Assembly (NCBI GenBank): GCA_007121075.1
Contig: SKMK01000024.1
Location: 1-64,000 of the forward strand
Direction: 5' to 3'
Length of the DNA: 64,000 bases
DNA from: Syntrophomonadaceae bacterium
Lineage (GTDB): Bacteria > Bacillota > Dethiobacteria > DTU022
The position numbers were made by a program, and so were the translations under genes. Under the pieces are notes generated by a model. The model was not told where the DNA came from and did no database searches. It saw nothing but the letters and a program-made list of their open reading frames with translations. The number at the start of each line of letters is the position of its first letter. The stretch's first letter is position 1. Of the stretch, positions 50,181 through 58,394 are shown piece after piece.

Positions 50181-51929
50181 ATTAAATATGCGGACTTAAT
50201 CTGCCAGGCCAGAGATGAAATAAGGAATAACGGACCTGTTATTGATGATATCAGGAGCGAGGCGGTAAAGCTTGGTACCAGCATCAAAATAGGGCGGACC
50301 GCCTTTTTTGATGAAATGGGAGTATCATCGGAACTTGAATATAAAAGGCAGGCCATGAAAGAGAAACGGATCATGGTTCATGCCCATATTGGAATGAGCA
50401 GTTGGGAGGCGACAGCCGAGGCCCTGAAAAAACTGTATTTTGAGGCAAAGGAAAGGGGCGTCCAGGTAGACCGTTACGGGTTGTGCCTGGACCGGAGAAT
50501 GGGGTTACCGCGGCAACTGCGTCGCAGGGTCCCTGCAGAAACAGGACCAACCCTGGAAAACCCGGAAGACTGGTTGGAAGTAGCCAATCTGGTCCCGATC
50601 CAGCCTCACCTGGGAGACTCGATGATCGGGTTTCCAGCTTCGGCAGAAAACACTCTGCTGGCCCTGCAGGCCGGGGTAACCACAATCGGGAACCTTTCCC
50701 AGTATTTTTCAATGCAGGCGCCGATGTGGCGTGACCAGCTTGAAACCGCCGTGGAAACAGTTAAGGCCATGGCCATCATCGGGTTGTTGAGAGAAAAGGG
50801 CACCTTGCTCCATTCCTACCTGGAAGACGGGCTCGGAGCTCTGTTTTATGATTGTGCCACGGTAGCCGGATGGGCCATGCTGGAAAAGTACCTGGCGGAA
50901 GAGTTGCTGGGGACAAAACTGACCCACTGTAATGGAGGGTTAACTTCTGATCCGGTTAAAAGAGCCGGATGGATTTTTGCTCTTGATCAGATTCATGACC
51001 ACGACTGCATCGGCTCCATGTTTTACGGGGATACCATCTCTTTCACAGATGATTTTGAATGGAACCGGGGGATGGTGGCCGAATATATGCTTTGGGATGC
51101 CATGGCCCAGGTGGCCTGCCCCACCGGGCATGCACTTCATCCTTTGCCGGTCACGGAAGCGGTCCGTGTCCCTTCAGGCGATGAAATACTGGACATCCAT
51201 ATTTTTGCCCGCCGGGTAATCGGGACGGCCGAAAAAACTGCTCCTTACATCGATTTCAGTAGATCCCGCGAGTTTGCCGCGCGAATGGTAAACGGGGGGA
51301 AAGAAGTGTTCCGCAATGCCCTTGACGGTTTGCAGGAAGCGGGGGTTGATACCCGGAACCCGCTGGAAATGCTTTATGTCCTTAAACAGCTCGGGGCGGC
51401 GGCTTTTGAAGAGCTGTTTGGGGCCGGCAAACCGGGTGAAGGTTTTCCCAGGGGCAGGGTACCCGTGATTCCCACTGATGTATTTGAACATACAAAGGCC
51501 AATCAAAAAAAGCTGTGGAAACAACTATCACCGGAAATGCTTGGCAAAGCCAGTAGCAAATTATTTGTTCTTGCCTCCACCGACGTGCATGAACATGCCC
51601 TTTTCCTGCTTCACCAGCTTTTACAGCAGGCCGGTGCTGATGTAATTAATCTCGGCCCGGAAATGAATACCGACCAGATCGCTGCGGCAGCGGGACAGTA
51701 CGACCCCCATGCCCTGGTGGTCAGCACCCATAATGGGATGGCCCTGGAATATGCACAGAATTTAAAGAAGGAGCTCCAGCAATTAAACTGCCGCGCTCCG
51801 GTATTTTTCGGGGGCAAGTTGAATCAAAAACTCGAAGATCGGGTAATGCCGGTAGACGTGAAAGATGAAATCAAGGAGCTCGGCTTTTACCCCTGCCAAG
51901 AAATAAGTGATTTATTCTTGCTTTTATAG
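50181..51929 (+). CDS. unrecognised fused TIM-barrel-like / B12-binding protein
   Basis: The frame is open from 50151 and has no ATG, GTG or TTG before ATG 50316, yet AGGAGGGG (50167-50174) lies six bases before an in-frame ATT at 50181 and the intervening codons look coding. From ATT it has 582 residues; from ATG, 537. The C terminus (~460-580) resembles a cobalamin-binding domain: LASTDVHEHALFLLHQLL (D-x-H-x-x-A in place of D-x-H-x-x-G), VVSTHNGMAL and APVFFGGKLN. The first ~350 residues recall glutamate-mutase-E-type barrels (GFPASAENTLLALQAGVTTIGNLSQ) without matching a family I know. A B12-dependent mutase or methyltransferase is a guess. It precedes the GldA-like gene by 36 bases. Confidence 0.78.
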   Translation: MKYADLICQARDEIRNNGPVIDDIRSEAVKLGTSIKIGRTAFFDEMGVSSELEYKRQAMKEKRIMVHAHIGMSSWEATAEALKKLYFEAKERGVQVDRYGLCLDRRMGLPRQLRRRVPAETGPTLENPEDWLEVANLVPIQPHLGDSMIGFPASAENTLLALQAGVTTIGNLSQYFSMQAPMWRDQLETAVETVKAMAIIGLLREKGTLLHSYLEDGLGALFYDCATVAGWAMLEKYLAEELLGTKLTHCNGGLTSDPVKRAGWIFALDQIHDHDCIGSMFYGDTISFTDDFEWNRGMVAEYMLWDAMAQVACPTGHALHPLPVTEAVRVPSGDEILDIHIFARRVIGTAEKTAPYIDFSRSREFAARMVNGGKEVFRNALDGLQEAGVDTRNPLEMLYVLKQLGAAAFEELFGAGKPGEGFPRGRVPVIPTDVFEHTKANQKKLWKQLSPEMLGKASSKLFVLASTDVHEHALFLLHQLLQQAGADVINLGPEMNTDQIAAAAGQYDPHALVVSTHNGMALEYAQNLKKELQQLNCRAPVFFGGKLNQKLEDRVMPVDVKDEIKELGFYPCQEISDLFLLL

Positions 51930-51965
51930 AAATTGATCAAGAAGCTTTAACGGGGGGTGTAAGGG

Positions 51966-53108
51966 ATGGCTGATAAAATAACCACAGATAACAGTTTGGT
52001 CGGTTTGGCCGGTGAAGGGGCCGGTAATTACCGGGCAGCTGTATTTCCCGGGAAATACCTGCAGGGTCCCGGTATCCTGGCTCTGACCGGCACTGCTGCT
52101 GCTGAACTGGGCGGAAAGTCCCTTCTGGTAGGAGGGAAAAAGGCTCTTGCCGAAAGTTACGCTCAGATAAAAAATGCCCTTGATGAGAAAAGTATCATCC
52201 ATGAAACTTTTCCTTTTGGCGGTGAATCCACAGAAAGGGAAATAGAAGCTGTGGCCGGACAGGCCAGGAGGAGTGGAGCAGAAATGATTATCGGCATCGG
52301 CGGCGGGAAAGCAATTGATACGGCCAAGGCTGCCGCCTGCCAGGCCGGGGTCAAGGTTATGATTGTTCCCACCGTGGCGTCCACGGATGCTCCAACCAGC
52401 ACCATTTCCGTTATCCATGACGAAGCAGGCCAATTTATAAAATATTACCGGGCTGGAAGGAACCCCGATGTGGTTATTGTCGATACCAGGGTTCTGGCCC
52501 GTGCCCCGTCACGTTTCTTATGTGCCGGTACCGGTGGCGCCCTGGCGGTCAGCTATGAAGCTGAAGCTTCGGCAAAAGCAGGCGCATTGAATATGGCCGG
52601 GGGATTGCCTTTTGGCGCTGTTACCGGGTGGGCCGTTTTAAGCAGGGAACTAATTTTCAAGTACGCCGGGATGGCTAAATTGTCGGCTGACCGGGATCTG
52701 GTCACACCTGCTCTTGAATCGGTCGTAGAAGCAAACCTGCTCTTGAGCGGGATCGGATTTGAAAGCGGAGGGTTGGCGGCGGCCCATGGCGTATACCACG
52801 GTTTCCGTTCTGCTGTTCCCGGGTTGAAGTGCCTGCACGGCGAGGTGGTAGCGTTTGGGACCCTGGTCCAGCTGGTTTTGGAAAACCGTGATGAAGCAGA
52901 AATACGCCCGGTGATCGACCTTTATGAGGGTTTGAATCTGCCTTCCAGCCTCGATCAGCTTGGGCTTGCCGATCCCGGCCCGGAACTATTACAAGAAGTG
53001 GCCCGCTATGCCTGCGAGGCGGGGACCACTAAGAATATGCCCTTTGCGGTGGACAGCAGCATGATGTTAGAGGCAATCTTGTTTGCCGATGCCTTTAACA
53101 GGGTTTGA
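51966..53108 (+). CDS. glycerol-dehydrogenase-like protein lacking a metal ligand
   Basis: A 380-residue group III iron-type alcohol dehydrogenase resembling GldA. NAD loop IGIGGGKAIDTAKA near 110 and PTVASTDAPTS near 135 are intact, and the C-terminal histidines (AAAHGVYHGF, CLHGEVVAFG) are present. But the metal-binding aspartate of the G-x-G-D-A-L motif is glycine here (AGTGGALAVSYEAEA, residue 191), so normal zinc binding is doubtful. It lies 36 bases after the B12-type gene behind GGGGGGTG, surely co-transcribed. It may use a different chemistry or act as a partner protein. Confidence 0.85.
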   Translation: MADKITTDNSLVGLAGEGAGNYRAAVFPGKYLQGPGILALTGTAAAELGGKSLLVGGKKALAESYAQIKNALDEKSIIHETFPFGGESTEREIEAVAGQARRSGAEMIIGIGGGKAIDTAKAAACQAGVKVMIVPTVASTDAPTSTISVIHDEAGQFIKYYRAGRNPDVVIVDTRVLARAPSRFLCAGTGGALAVSYEAEASAKAGALNMAGGLPFGAVTGWAVLSRELIFKYAGMAKLSADRDLVTPALESVVEANLLLSGIGFESGGLAAAHGVYHGFRSAVPGLKCLHGEVVAFGTLVQLVLENRDEAEIRPVIDLYEGLNLPSSLDQLGLADPGPELLQEVARYACEAGTTKNMPFAVDSSMMLEAILFADAFNRV

Positions 53109-53999
53109 TCCAAGATGGTCCAGGATATGGCGGCGTAATTCCATAGAAGAAGCGGAGCCGGTAACGTGTCCCTTTTCAATTACCTTCACCGGTATATTAT
53201 TCCCGTAGGATGTTTTTTGCCTTTCAAAGCGGATCAGTTGGTCATATCGAGCCAGCAGGGGAAAAACCTTATTTCCCCCGGCGGAGAAGCATTTTTCAAA
53301 ATTGAGGGCGTTTTCCAGTGCTGCCGGGTTACTCAAGGCTAAGCGGTCTGTCAGATTGCGGTAAACCGAACGGGTAAAAACATCAGCGGGGACGATTCCG
53401 GCCAAAAGCGGAATATAAGTGTCGGCGGTGTTGAATAAAGCGCAGTGGAGGTTTGTAACCCAACCTCCAAGGCTGATTCCGCTCACTATAATTCGGGTGT
53501 CTTTTCCCGCGGCATACTGCCTGAGGGCTTCGATCATTTTAACCGATACCATCATCAAAGTGGTAAAAGTTGACAGGCGACCCATCTGTTCAAGATAGAG
53601 CCTGAAAGAGCGGTGGAAGGGGGCCCTGATCAGGATCAGGTTGGCCGGGAAAAGTTTTCCTGCGGACAGGAAAATATCATGGAAAGTATTCCTGGCTAAC
53701 AAACTGCGGTTAAAGGGCCGTTCGTTATTACCGTGATGGTAAATTACCGTAGGGTAATCTTTGCCCATCCACCTGACCAGGTGAAAAGCGGGATCTAATT
53801 CCCCAATAGGTGTCCGGGCCGGTACTTCATAGTATCCCTCCCCGTGTACCTGCGGCCATTTCAGGGTGATGGAATCCAAAATATCCTCGTATGGAGGGCT
53901 TTCCAGGCTTTCCCGAAACAACTTATTTCTCCAGAAAATAATTGAAGCTAAATATACGGGCAGGGTGTCAATTAAAACGTGCAGGTTCAAAACCACCAC
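53067..53999 (-). CDS. alpha/beta hydrolase
   Basis: A 310-residue alpha/beta hydrolase-fold protein. TVIYHHGNNERP near 85 is the oxyanion-hole strand, the nucleophile elbow is IIVSGISLGGWVTN (G-x-S-x-G, ~Ser174), and VKVIEKGHVTGSAS near the end gives the catalytic histidine. The acid is probably in LLARYDQLIRF. Substrate unknown. Its 3' end overlaps the end of the convergent GldA-like gene by 42 bases. Confidence 0.83.
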   Translation of the reverse strand: MVVLNLHVLIDTLPVYLASIIFWRNKLFRESLESPPYEDILDSITLKWPQVHGEGYYEVPARTPIGELDPAFHLVRWMGKDYPTVIYHHGNNERPFNRSLLARNTFHDIFLSAGKLFPANLILIRAPFHRSFRLYLEQMGRLSTFTTLMMVSVKMIEALRQYAAGKDTRIIVSGISLGGWVTNLHCALFNTADTYIPLLAGIVPADVFTRSVYRNLTDRLALSNPAALENALNFEKCFSAGGNKVFPLLARYDQLIRFERQKTSYGNNIPVKVIEKGHVTGSASSMELRRHILDHLGSNPVKGIGKQDCL

Positions 54000-54086
54000 T
54001 CCTCCAGGACATTATGGATCAGGGCCGGGGCCTGGTTTAACTTTGCTTTATGATTTTTTGATTGTCCAGTTTATTTATCACTTTTG

Positions 54087-55130
54087 TTAAATGGATCCGG
54101 TATTCAGGTCCAGGGGGTCGGTTTTGTTTAAAAATGAAGCCAACAGATCAATAGCCGCCTCCAGGTCATTTCGGTTGACCATTTCATTTACTGTATGGAT
54201 ATAGCGGCAGGGGACGGAAAGGGTGGCTACAGGGATTCCGGTCCGGCTGAGCTGGATACTCCCGGCGTCGGTGCCGCCCCGCGGGAGTATTTCCATTTGA
54301 TGTTTAATATTTTCACTGCGGGCTATTTCCCGGAGGCGTTTTACCAGGTTGTGATCGGATATAGAGGCAGAGTCCATTATTTTGATGGCCACGCCTTCAC
54401 CGAGCCTGGTTACGTATTCCGGTTCTTCCCCGCCTGGATAATCGGCAGCCAGGGTTACGTCCAGGGCAATTCCTAAATCCGGGACGATCCCAAAAGATGA
54501 AGTCAGCGCTCCGCGTAGGCCGACTTCTTCCTGGACGGTAGCTACCATGTAGATATCTGCCCGGTGCTGCTGAATTTTTTTTATAGCTTCCAGCATTACC
54601 AGGACTCCGGCCCGATCATCCATCGCTTTGGAACTGTAATTATTCCCGATCCGGGCGAACTCCTGACGGAGGCTTACCGGGTCGCCTATCTCGACTTTTT
54701 CCTTGACCTGTTCATGGGGCAAACCCAGATCGACAAAAAAGTCCTTGATCTGAAGCTGTTTTTTCTTTTCTTCTTCGGTGAGGATATGAACGGGTTTGGT
54801 AGAGGGGGAAAGGTTGCCAATCAGGTCTACCTTTCCGTGAACGATCACCCGCCGGCCCATGAGCATGCGGGGATCAAAACCTCCTACCGGCTGCAGCCGG
54901 ACGAAACCTTTATCATCGATATATTTAACCAGGAATCCGATCTCATCCATGTGAGCGGCCAGCATGATCTTACCCTGGCCGGAACCTTTCTTTAAACCGA
55001 TCAGGTTGCCCAGGGCATCGGAGCGGACCTCATCGCAGCTGGCTTCCATCTCTTTTCTGATCACTTCCCTGATCCTTTCTTCTCTTCCTGCAACACCGGG
55101 GGTTTGGGTTAGCAGTTCCAACAATTTCAT
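54087..55130 (-). CDS. M42 family aminopeptidase
   Basis: A 347-residue cobalt/zinc aminopeptidase of the M42 group (older name endoglucanase/CelM). Ligands sit in LAAHMDEIGFLVKYID (His/Asp ~65), SSKAMDDRAGVLVMLEAI (Asp ~180), VATVQEEVGLRGA (Glu-Glu ~213) and ALDVTLAADYPG; the C-terminal histidine is in VPCRYIHTVNEMV. ATG 55130 is chosen because GGAAAGGTGG precedes it; the longer frame adds a non-family tail. It trims peptides in the cytoplasm and fits an amino-acid-fermenting lifestyle. Confidence 0.95.
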   Translation of the reverse strand: MKLLELLTQTPGVAGREERIREVIRKEMEASCDEVRSDALGNLIGLKKGSGQGKIMLAAHMDEIGFLVKYIDDKGFVRLQPVGGFDPRMLMGRRVIVHGKVDLIGNLSPSTKPVHILTEEEKKKQLQIKDFFVDLGLPHEQVKEKVEIGDPVSLRQEFARIGNNYSSKAMDDRAGVLVMLEAIKKIQQHRADIYMVATVQEEVGLRGALTSSFGIVPDLGIALDVTLAADYPGGEEPEYVTRLGEGVAIKIMDSASISDHNLVKRLREIARSENIKHQMEILPRGGTDAGSIQLSRTGIPVATLSVPCRYIHTVNEMVNRNDLEAAIDLLASFLNKTDPLDLNTGSI

Positions 55131-55421
55131 GAAGATTCCACCTTTCCAAATAGATAACATTACAATTAGTATATGTGAAGATCTGCTGTGATGCAAAACG
55201 GTACAAAGAAAGGCCTGTTTGATTTTGATTACAACGGTATGCTTCGATTTAATCAGCAGAAACATAAAAGCCCGTTGAAGTGTTAAGCGAATATTTGTTT
55301 CCGGAACGAGGACTTAAAAAATTTACCCGCCAGCTATTGACTCAGTGGTTTCACATTGTAGCTTTAAGATAGCTAAGAATTTTGCTATAATTATAATATA
55401 AACAGTAGGAGAGATATATTG

Positions 55422-56078
55422 ATGAATGAAATGGACAGAAGCATGAAAGGTTGCCTGAAAAACATACCGGGTTATATAAATTATCTCTGCCGGGGTTACT
55501 ATGTGCCAAAAGAACTGAAAGAAGCAATGGCAGCAGAAGAAGATGTTATTCTGCATTTAAGCGATACTCCTTCTTATGCGTACCGTTCGGTTGTAACCCT
55601 GGTCGATATTTTAAAACCGCGGATTATCATTCACACCGGCGACCTGGCTGATGATATAAAGCTGGAACTATATCCCGACCTTTCATTCAGGTACAGGGAA
55701 AAAGTGGTGCCCTTTTTGCGGGAGCTTGAGAAATCCGCTGCGGGGGAAATTTACATTGTACCCGGTAATCATGACCTGAAAAGCTTGCTAGATAAAGAAG
55801 CCGGCAGGAGCCGGATTGTTCCCGATGGCACGGTGATTGAAATCCAGGATCGGAAGGTGGGGCTTGCTCACTGCCAGGAAGATCTGCCCCCGGGAGGAGA
55901 CTACAACCTCTACGGGCATAATTTGGACAGTCCGGCCGATGGAAATTCCTGCACTTTAAACGGCTGCCGGAGTATCAACATTATCCTCTACCCATCGTGG
56001 CGGGTTTACCATATTCCTTATCCCGTGGGAACCAACCACGAGAGACAGTACAACCTTACGAGCGGACGACTGCTTTAA
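55422..56078 (+). CDS. calcineurin-like metallophosphoesterase
   Basis: A 218-residue metallophosphoesterase. Metal-binding motifs: HLSDTPS (an altered D-x-H, here D-T-P), IIIHTGDLADD (G-D), EIYIVPGNHDLKSL (G-N-H-D), LAHCQ and YGHNLD (G-H). The first motif lacks its histidine, so only one metal site may be complete. The N terminus (residues 1-40) is extra. AGTAGGAGAG precedes ATG 55422 and TATAAT about 30 bases earlier gives a promoter. Substrate unknown. The next gene follows by 41 bases. Confidence 0.85.
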   Translation: MNEMDRSMKGCLKNIPGYINYLCRGYYVPKELKEAMAAEEDVILHLSDTPSYAYRSVVTLVDILKPRIIIHTGDLADDIKLELYPDLSFRYREKVVPFLRELEKSAAGEIYIVPGNHDLKSLLDKEAGRSRIVPDGTVIEIQDRKVGLAHCQEDLPPGGDYNLYGHNLDSPADGNSCTLNGCRSINIILYPSWRVYHIPYPVGTNHERQYNLTSGRLL

Positions 56079-56119
56079 TATATTAGACATGTATGAAAAG
56101 TAAAGGTGGAATTTAGCCA

Positions 56120-57154
56120 ATGATTTTGGTGCGAACCGGTCCCCGCTTTCTTTTCCTCAGGAACAGTGACCGAGAACAGCTATTAGGGTTGCTGGAAAAG
56201 GAGTACTCATCTACAAGGAAACCCCTTGATCAGGCCATTGAAGAAAGCAGTGAAGGGGATACAATCATCTTCGTTCTGGAAAAAGACGAGGAGAAGGAGC
56301 AGATAAGCGGTTCCACATCCGTTCTGCTGACGGACATCGGCTCATCCCCCCTCCTGGTATCCATGATTAATAAAAAACACCTGCAGGAAAATATCGAAGA
56401 AGCGGAACTGGGGCCGGGCCTGCTGGTGATGAAAGCTCCCCCACCGGGTGAGACGATCCTGGAAAAAGTGCGAAAAGAATATGATGCCCTTTCCATCCCC
56501 TTGAAAGAAGCAATTATGAAAGGACACTCCGACTGGAGTGTGGTCTGTTTTACCGGCTGCCCCCTTTCAAGGTCTTTGAGCACATCCGATCTGCTGGACG
56601 ATACCCTGCTTATTAAAAAAAGCGTGCCGGATTTGTACCAGGAATTGAGACGCCAGGCAGTCAAGTATTTGACCGAGGAACTGGAAGAGGGAGAATGGCG
56701 GGAATTTAAAATCAACATTTATGATTACTGGGGACGTTACAACCTCCAGCACGAGCGGATCACCACTGTAATTGAAGACCTGGAAATCGGGTTTATCCTT
56801 GGTGAAATTTGGTCGCTCGATCATCCTTTTGTGCTGATGTCTGTCCCTGTATTCCAGATCCAGCTTTTTTCTTACATGAATCCCAAGGAAGTTAAAAGAA
56901 TCTTGATGGCGCTGGAATATGACGAACAAGGCAAACGGCTTGTCGATTTTGATCTTTATTTCCAAAAGAAAAAAGTAGAATGGGGTGGAGTTGAAAAAGG
57001 CAGGCAAACGAACCGTATAGATGTTGCCCTGTCCTACAGGGAAAAGTACATGTCAATGCTTACTGCTGATAGCAGAGAGAAGCTGGCCCGCTTAGAGCAA
57101 ACCCTGCATGAATGTGAAGAAAAAGAAAAGTGCGAACAAGAGGAAAACAAGTAA
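56120..57154 (+). CDS. unknown protein with an internal repeat
   Basis: A 344-residue soluble protein. Two N-terminal segments resemble each other: LLEKEYSSTRKPLDQAIEES and then DTIIFVL (from ~residue 23), and KVRKEYDALSIPLKEAIMKG and then WSVVCFT (from ~115). Each is followed by a short strand-rich piece. The C-terminal third (YWGRYNLQHERITTVIEDLE...) is helical and ends in a Glu/Lys-rich tail. No catalytic motif is recognised. AAAGGTGGA precedes the ATG. It probably shares a transcript with the metallophosphoesterase gene. Confidence 0.72.
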   Translation: MILVRTGPRFLFLRNSDREQLLGLLEKEYSSTRKPLDQAIEESSEGDTIIFVLEKDEEKEQISGSTSVLLTDIGSSPLLVSMINKKHLQENIEEAELGPGLLVMKAPPPGETILEKVRKEYDALSIPLKEAIMKGHSDWSVVCFTGCPLSRSLSTSDLLDDTLLIKKSVPDLYQELRRQAVKYLTEELEEGEWREFKINIYDYWGRYNLQHERITTVIEDLEIGFILGEIWSLDHPFVLMSVPVFQIQLFSYMNPKEVKRILMALEYDEQGKRLVDFDLYFQKKKVEWGGVEKGRQTNRIDVALSYREKYMSMLTADSREKLARLEQTLHECEEKEKCEQEENK

Positions 57155-57311
57155 CCAAATAGCCTGTACCTCAAAAAATCGCGATCTTGCTTTGTTGTAA
57201 TAAATGTTCGTTTATTTCCCCGTGATTGCTCCTGGATTTAATTGTGATTGATTTATTAGCCCCGCTTATAGCGGTCTCAATTACCGGCAATAAAAACAGG
57301 GTAGCTCTATT

Positions 57312-57983
57312 TTAAAAGCCCCGGGTTTGGCCCTGCCATGGCGGTTCTTTTTCGGCCTGAAACTCTTCCACACCGGGCCCACCCAGGCGACGCAACCGCC
57401 AGATCCCATAAATATAGCTTAAAACCAGGACCACGATAATGACCGGCCAGCCCAGGAGGGCATTAACCCAGGCCAGCCTGGCCGGATCTCCACTTTGAAA
57501 CAAGATGATCTGGATGATCAGCCGGATCAGAATCAGAGCTGTCCAGAACAGGGTCACTTCCAGGTAAGCCGGTTTGACATCCCGGCGCCAGAACCACTCC
57601 AGGGGCCATCCCCGGGTGAGATGACTGGCCCAGGCGGCAAGCGGTTTGCCAGCAGTAATACTTCCCAGGGCCAGGGTTAAGAGAAGGGCACTGCCGGCAA
57701 TGGCCGGAATAAAATAGCCTGCTGCGCTGCGGGTCAGGTAAGCTAACCCGGAAGCAAGGGAAACTCCCACCAGGCCGCCCAGGGCATACATCCAGGTATG
57801 CTTGCGAATAATCCGGATTACTCCCAGCATGATGGCCAACCCCAGGGCCGTGACTACCGCAGCGTCAAGTCCGAAGAAGCCGTTGATCAGAACAAACACA
57901 AGTGGTGGCAAAAGGGCGTCAAAAGTCTGGCCCGATACCACCGATTTCAATTCTTCAAGGATTTCACTTTGTTTTATTCCCAA
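57312..57983 (-). CDS. DUF3159 family membrane protein
   Basis: A 223-residue membrane protein with six or so helices. SGQTFDALLPPLVFVLINGFFGLDAAV, VIRIIRKHTWMYALGGLVGVSLA and a W-P-L-E-W-F-W-R-R segment before YLEVTLFWTALILIRLIIQIILF fit DUF3159 as I recall it. Function unknown. A GGTAATATT-like segment, not a strong ribosome binding site, precedes the ATG. It is a single gene. Confidence 0.72.
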   Translation of the reverse strand: MGIKQSEILEELKSVVSGQTFDALLPPLVFVLINGFFGLDAAVVTALGLAIMLGVIRIIRKHTWMYALGGLVGVSLASGLAYLTRSAAGYFIPAIAGSALLLTLALGSITAGKPLAAWASHLTRGWPLEWFWRRDVKPAYLEVTLFWTALILIRLIIQIILFQSGDPARLAWVNALLGWPVIIVVLVLSYIYGIWRLRRLGGPGVEEFQAEKEPPWQGQTRGF

Positions 57984-58394
57984 GGTAATATTCCTTTTGC
58001 TAGATTTATCTACCTACAGTTATGGCGTAATATTAGCAAAAACTTCTCTAACGGTCAAAAAAGGGTGGAAGGTCCACTGAGTCAATAAAAATTTACTCAC
58101 ATTGGAAGGACTATTTTCATAAAGAAAGGGGTTATATAATTCTCAGCCAGATGGCCAAGAGTGTCCTTTCCTGGCTGGTTTTGTTGCTGTAAAGCAGCTT
58201 TAGCAAAAGATGTAAGGGCATGGAAGAAATGTTGGTCATGCCCTCTTGTGATCCAGGGTTTGATTAATTTGTATTTAGTGTTAGAATATAGAAACCATTA
58301 TTTTACTAAAACCAGAGTGGCAATCACCTCCGGCAGCGTCCGGCCAGTTTTTAAGATCTAGAAGGAAAGATTTTCGCCCTGGAAGGGACAGCTG
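57984..58394 (+). promoter_or_regulatory. intergenic region with three consecutive hairpins before the CHAP gene
   Basis: CAGCCAG/CTGGCTG (58144-58150, 58171-58177, then GTTTTG), TAAAGC/GCTTTA inside TTGC/GCAA (about 58182-58205) and AGGGCATG/CATGCCCT (58215-58222, 58237-58244) stand in a row. They may form a terminator or a structured leader for the CHAP-dockerin gene. No ydaO or other known riboswitch core was found. Nothing else is seen in the region. Confidence 0.4.
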
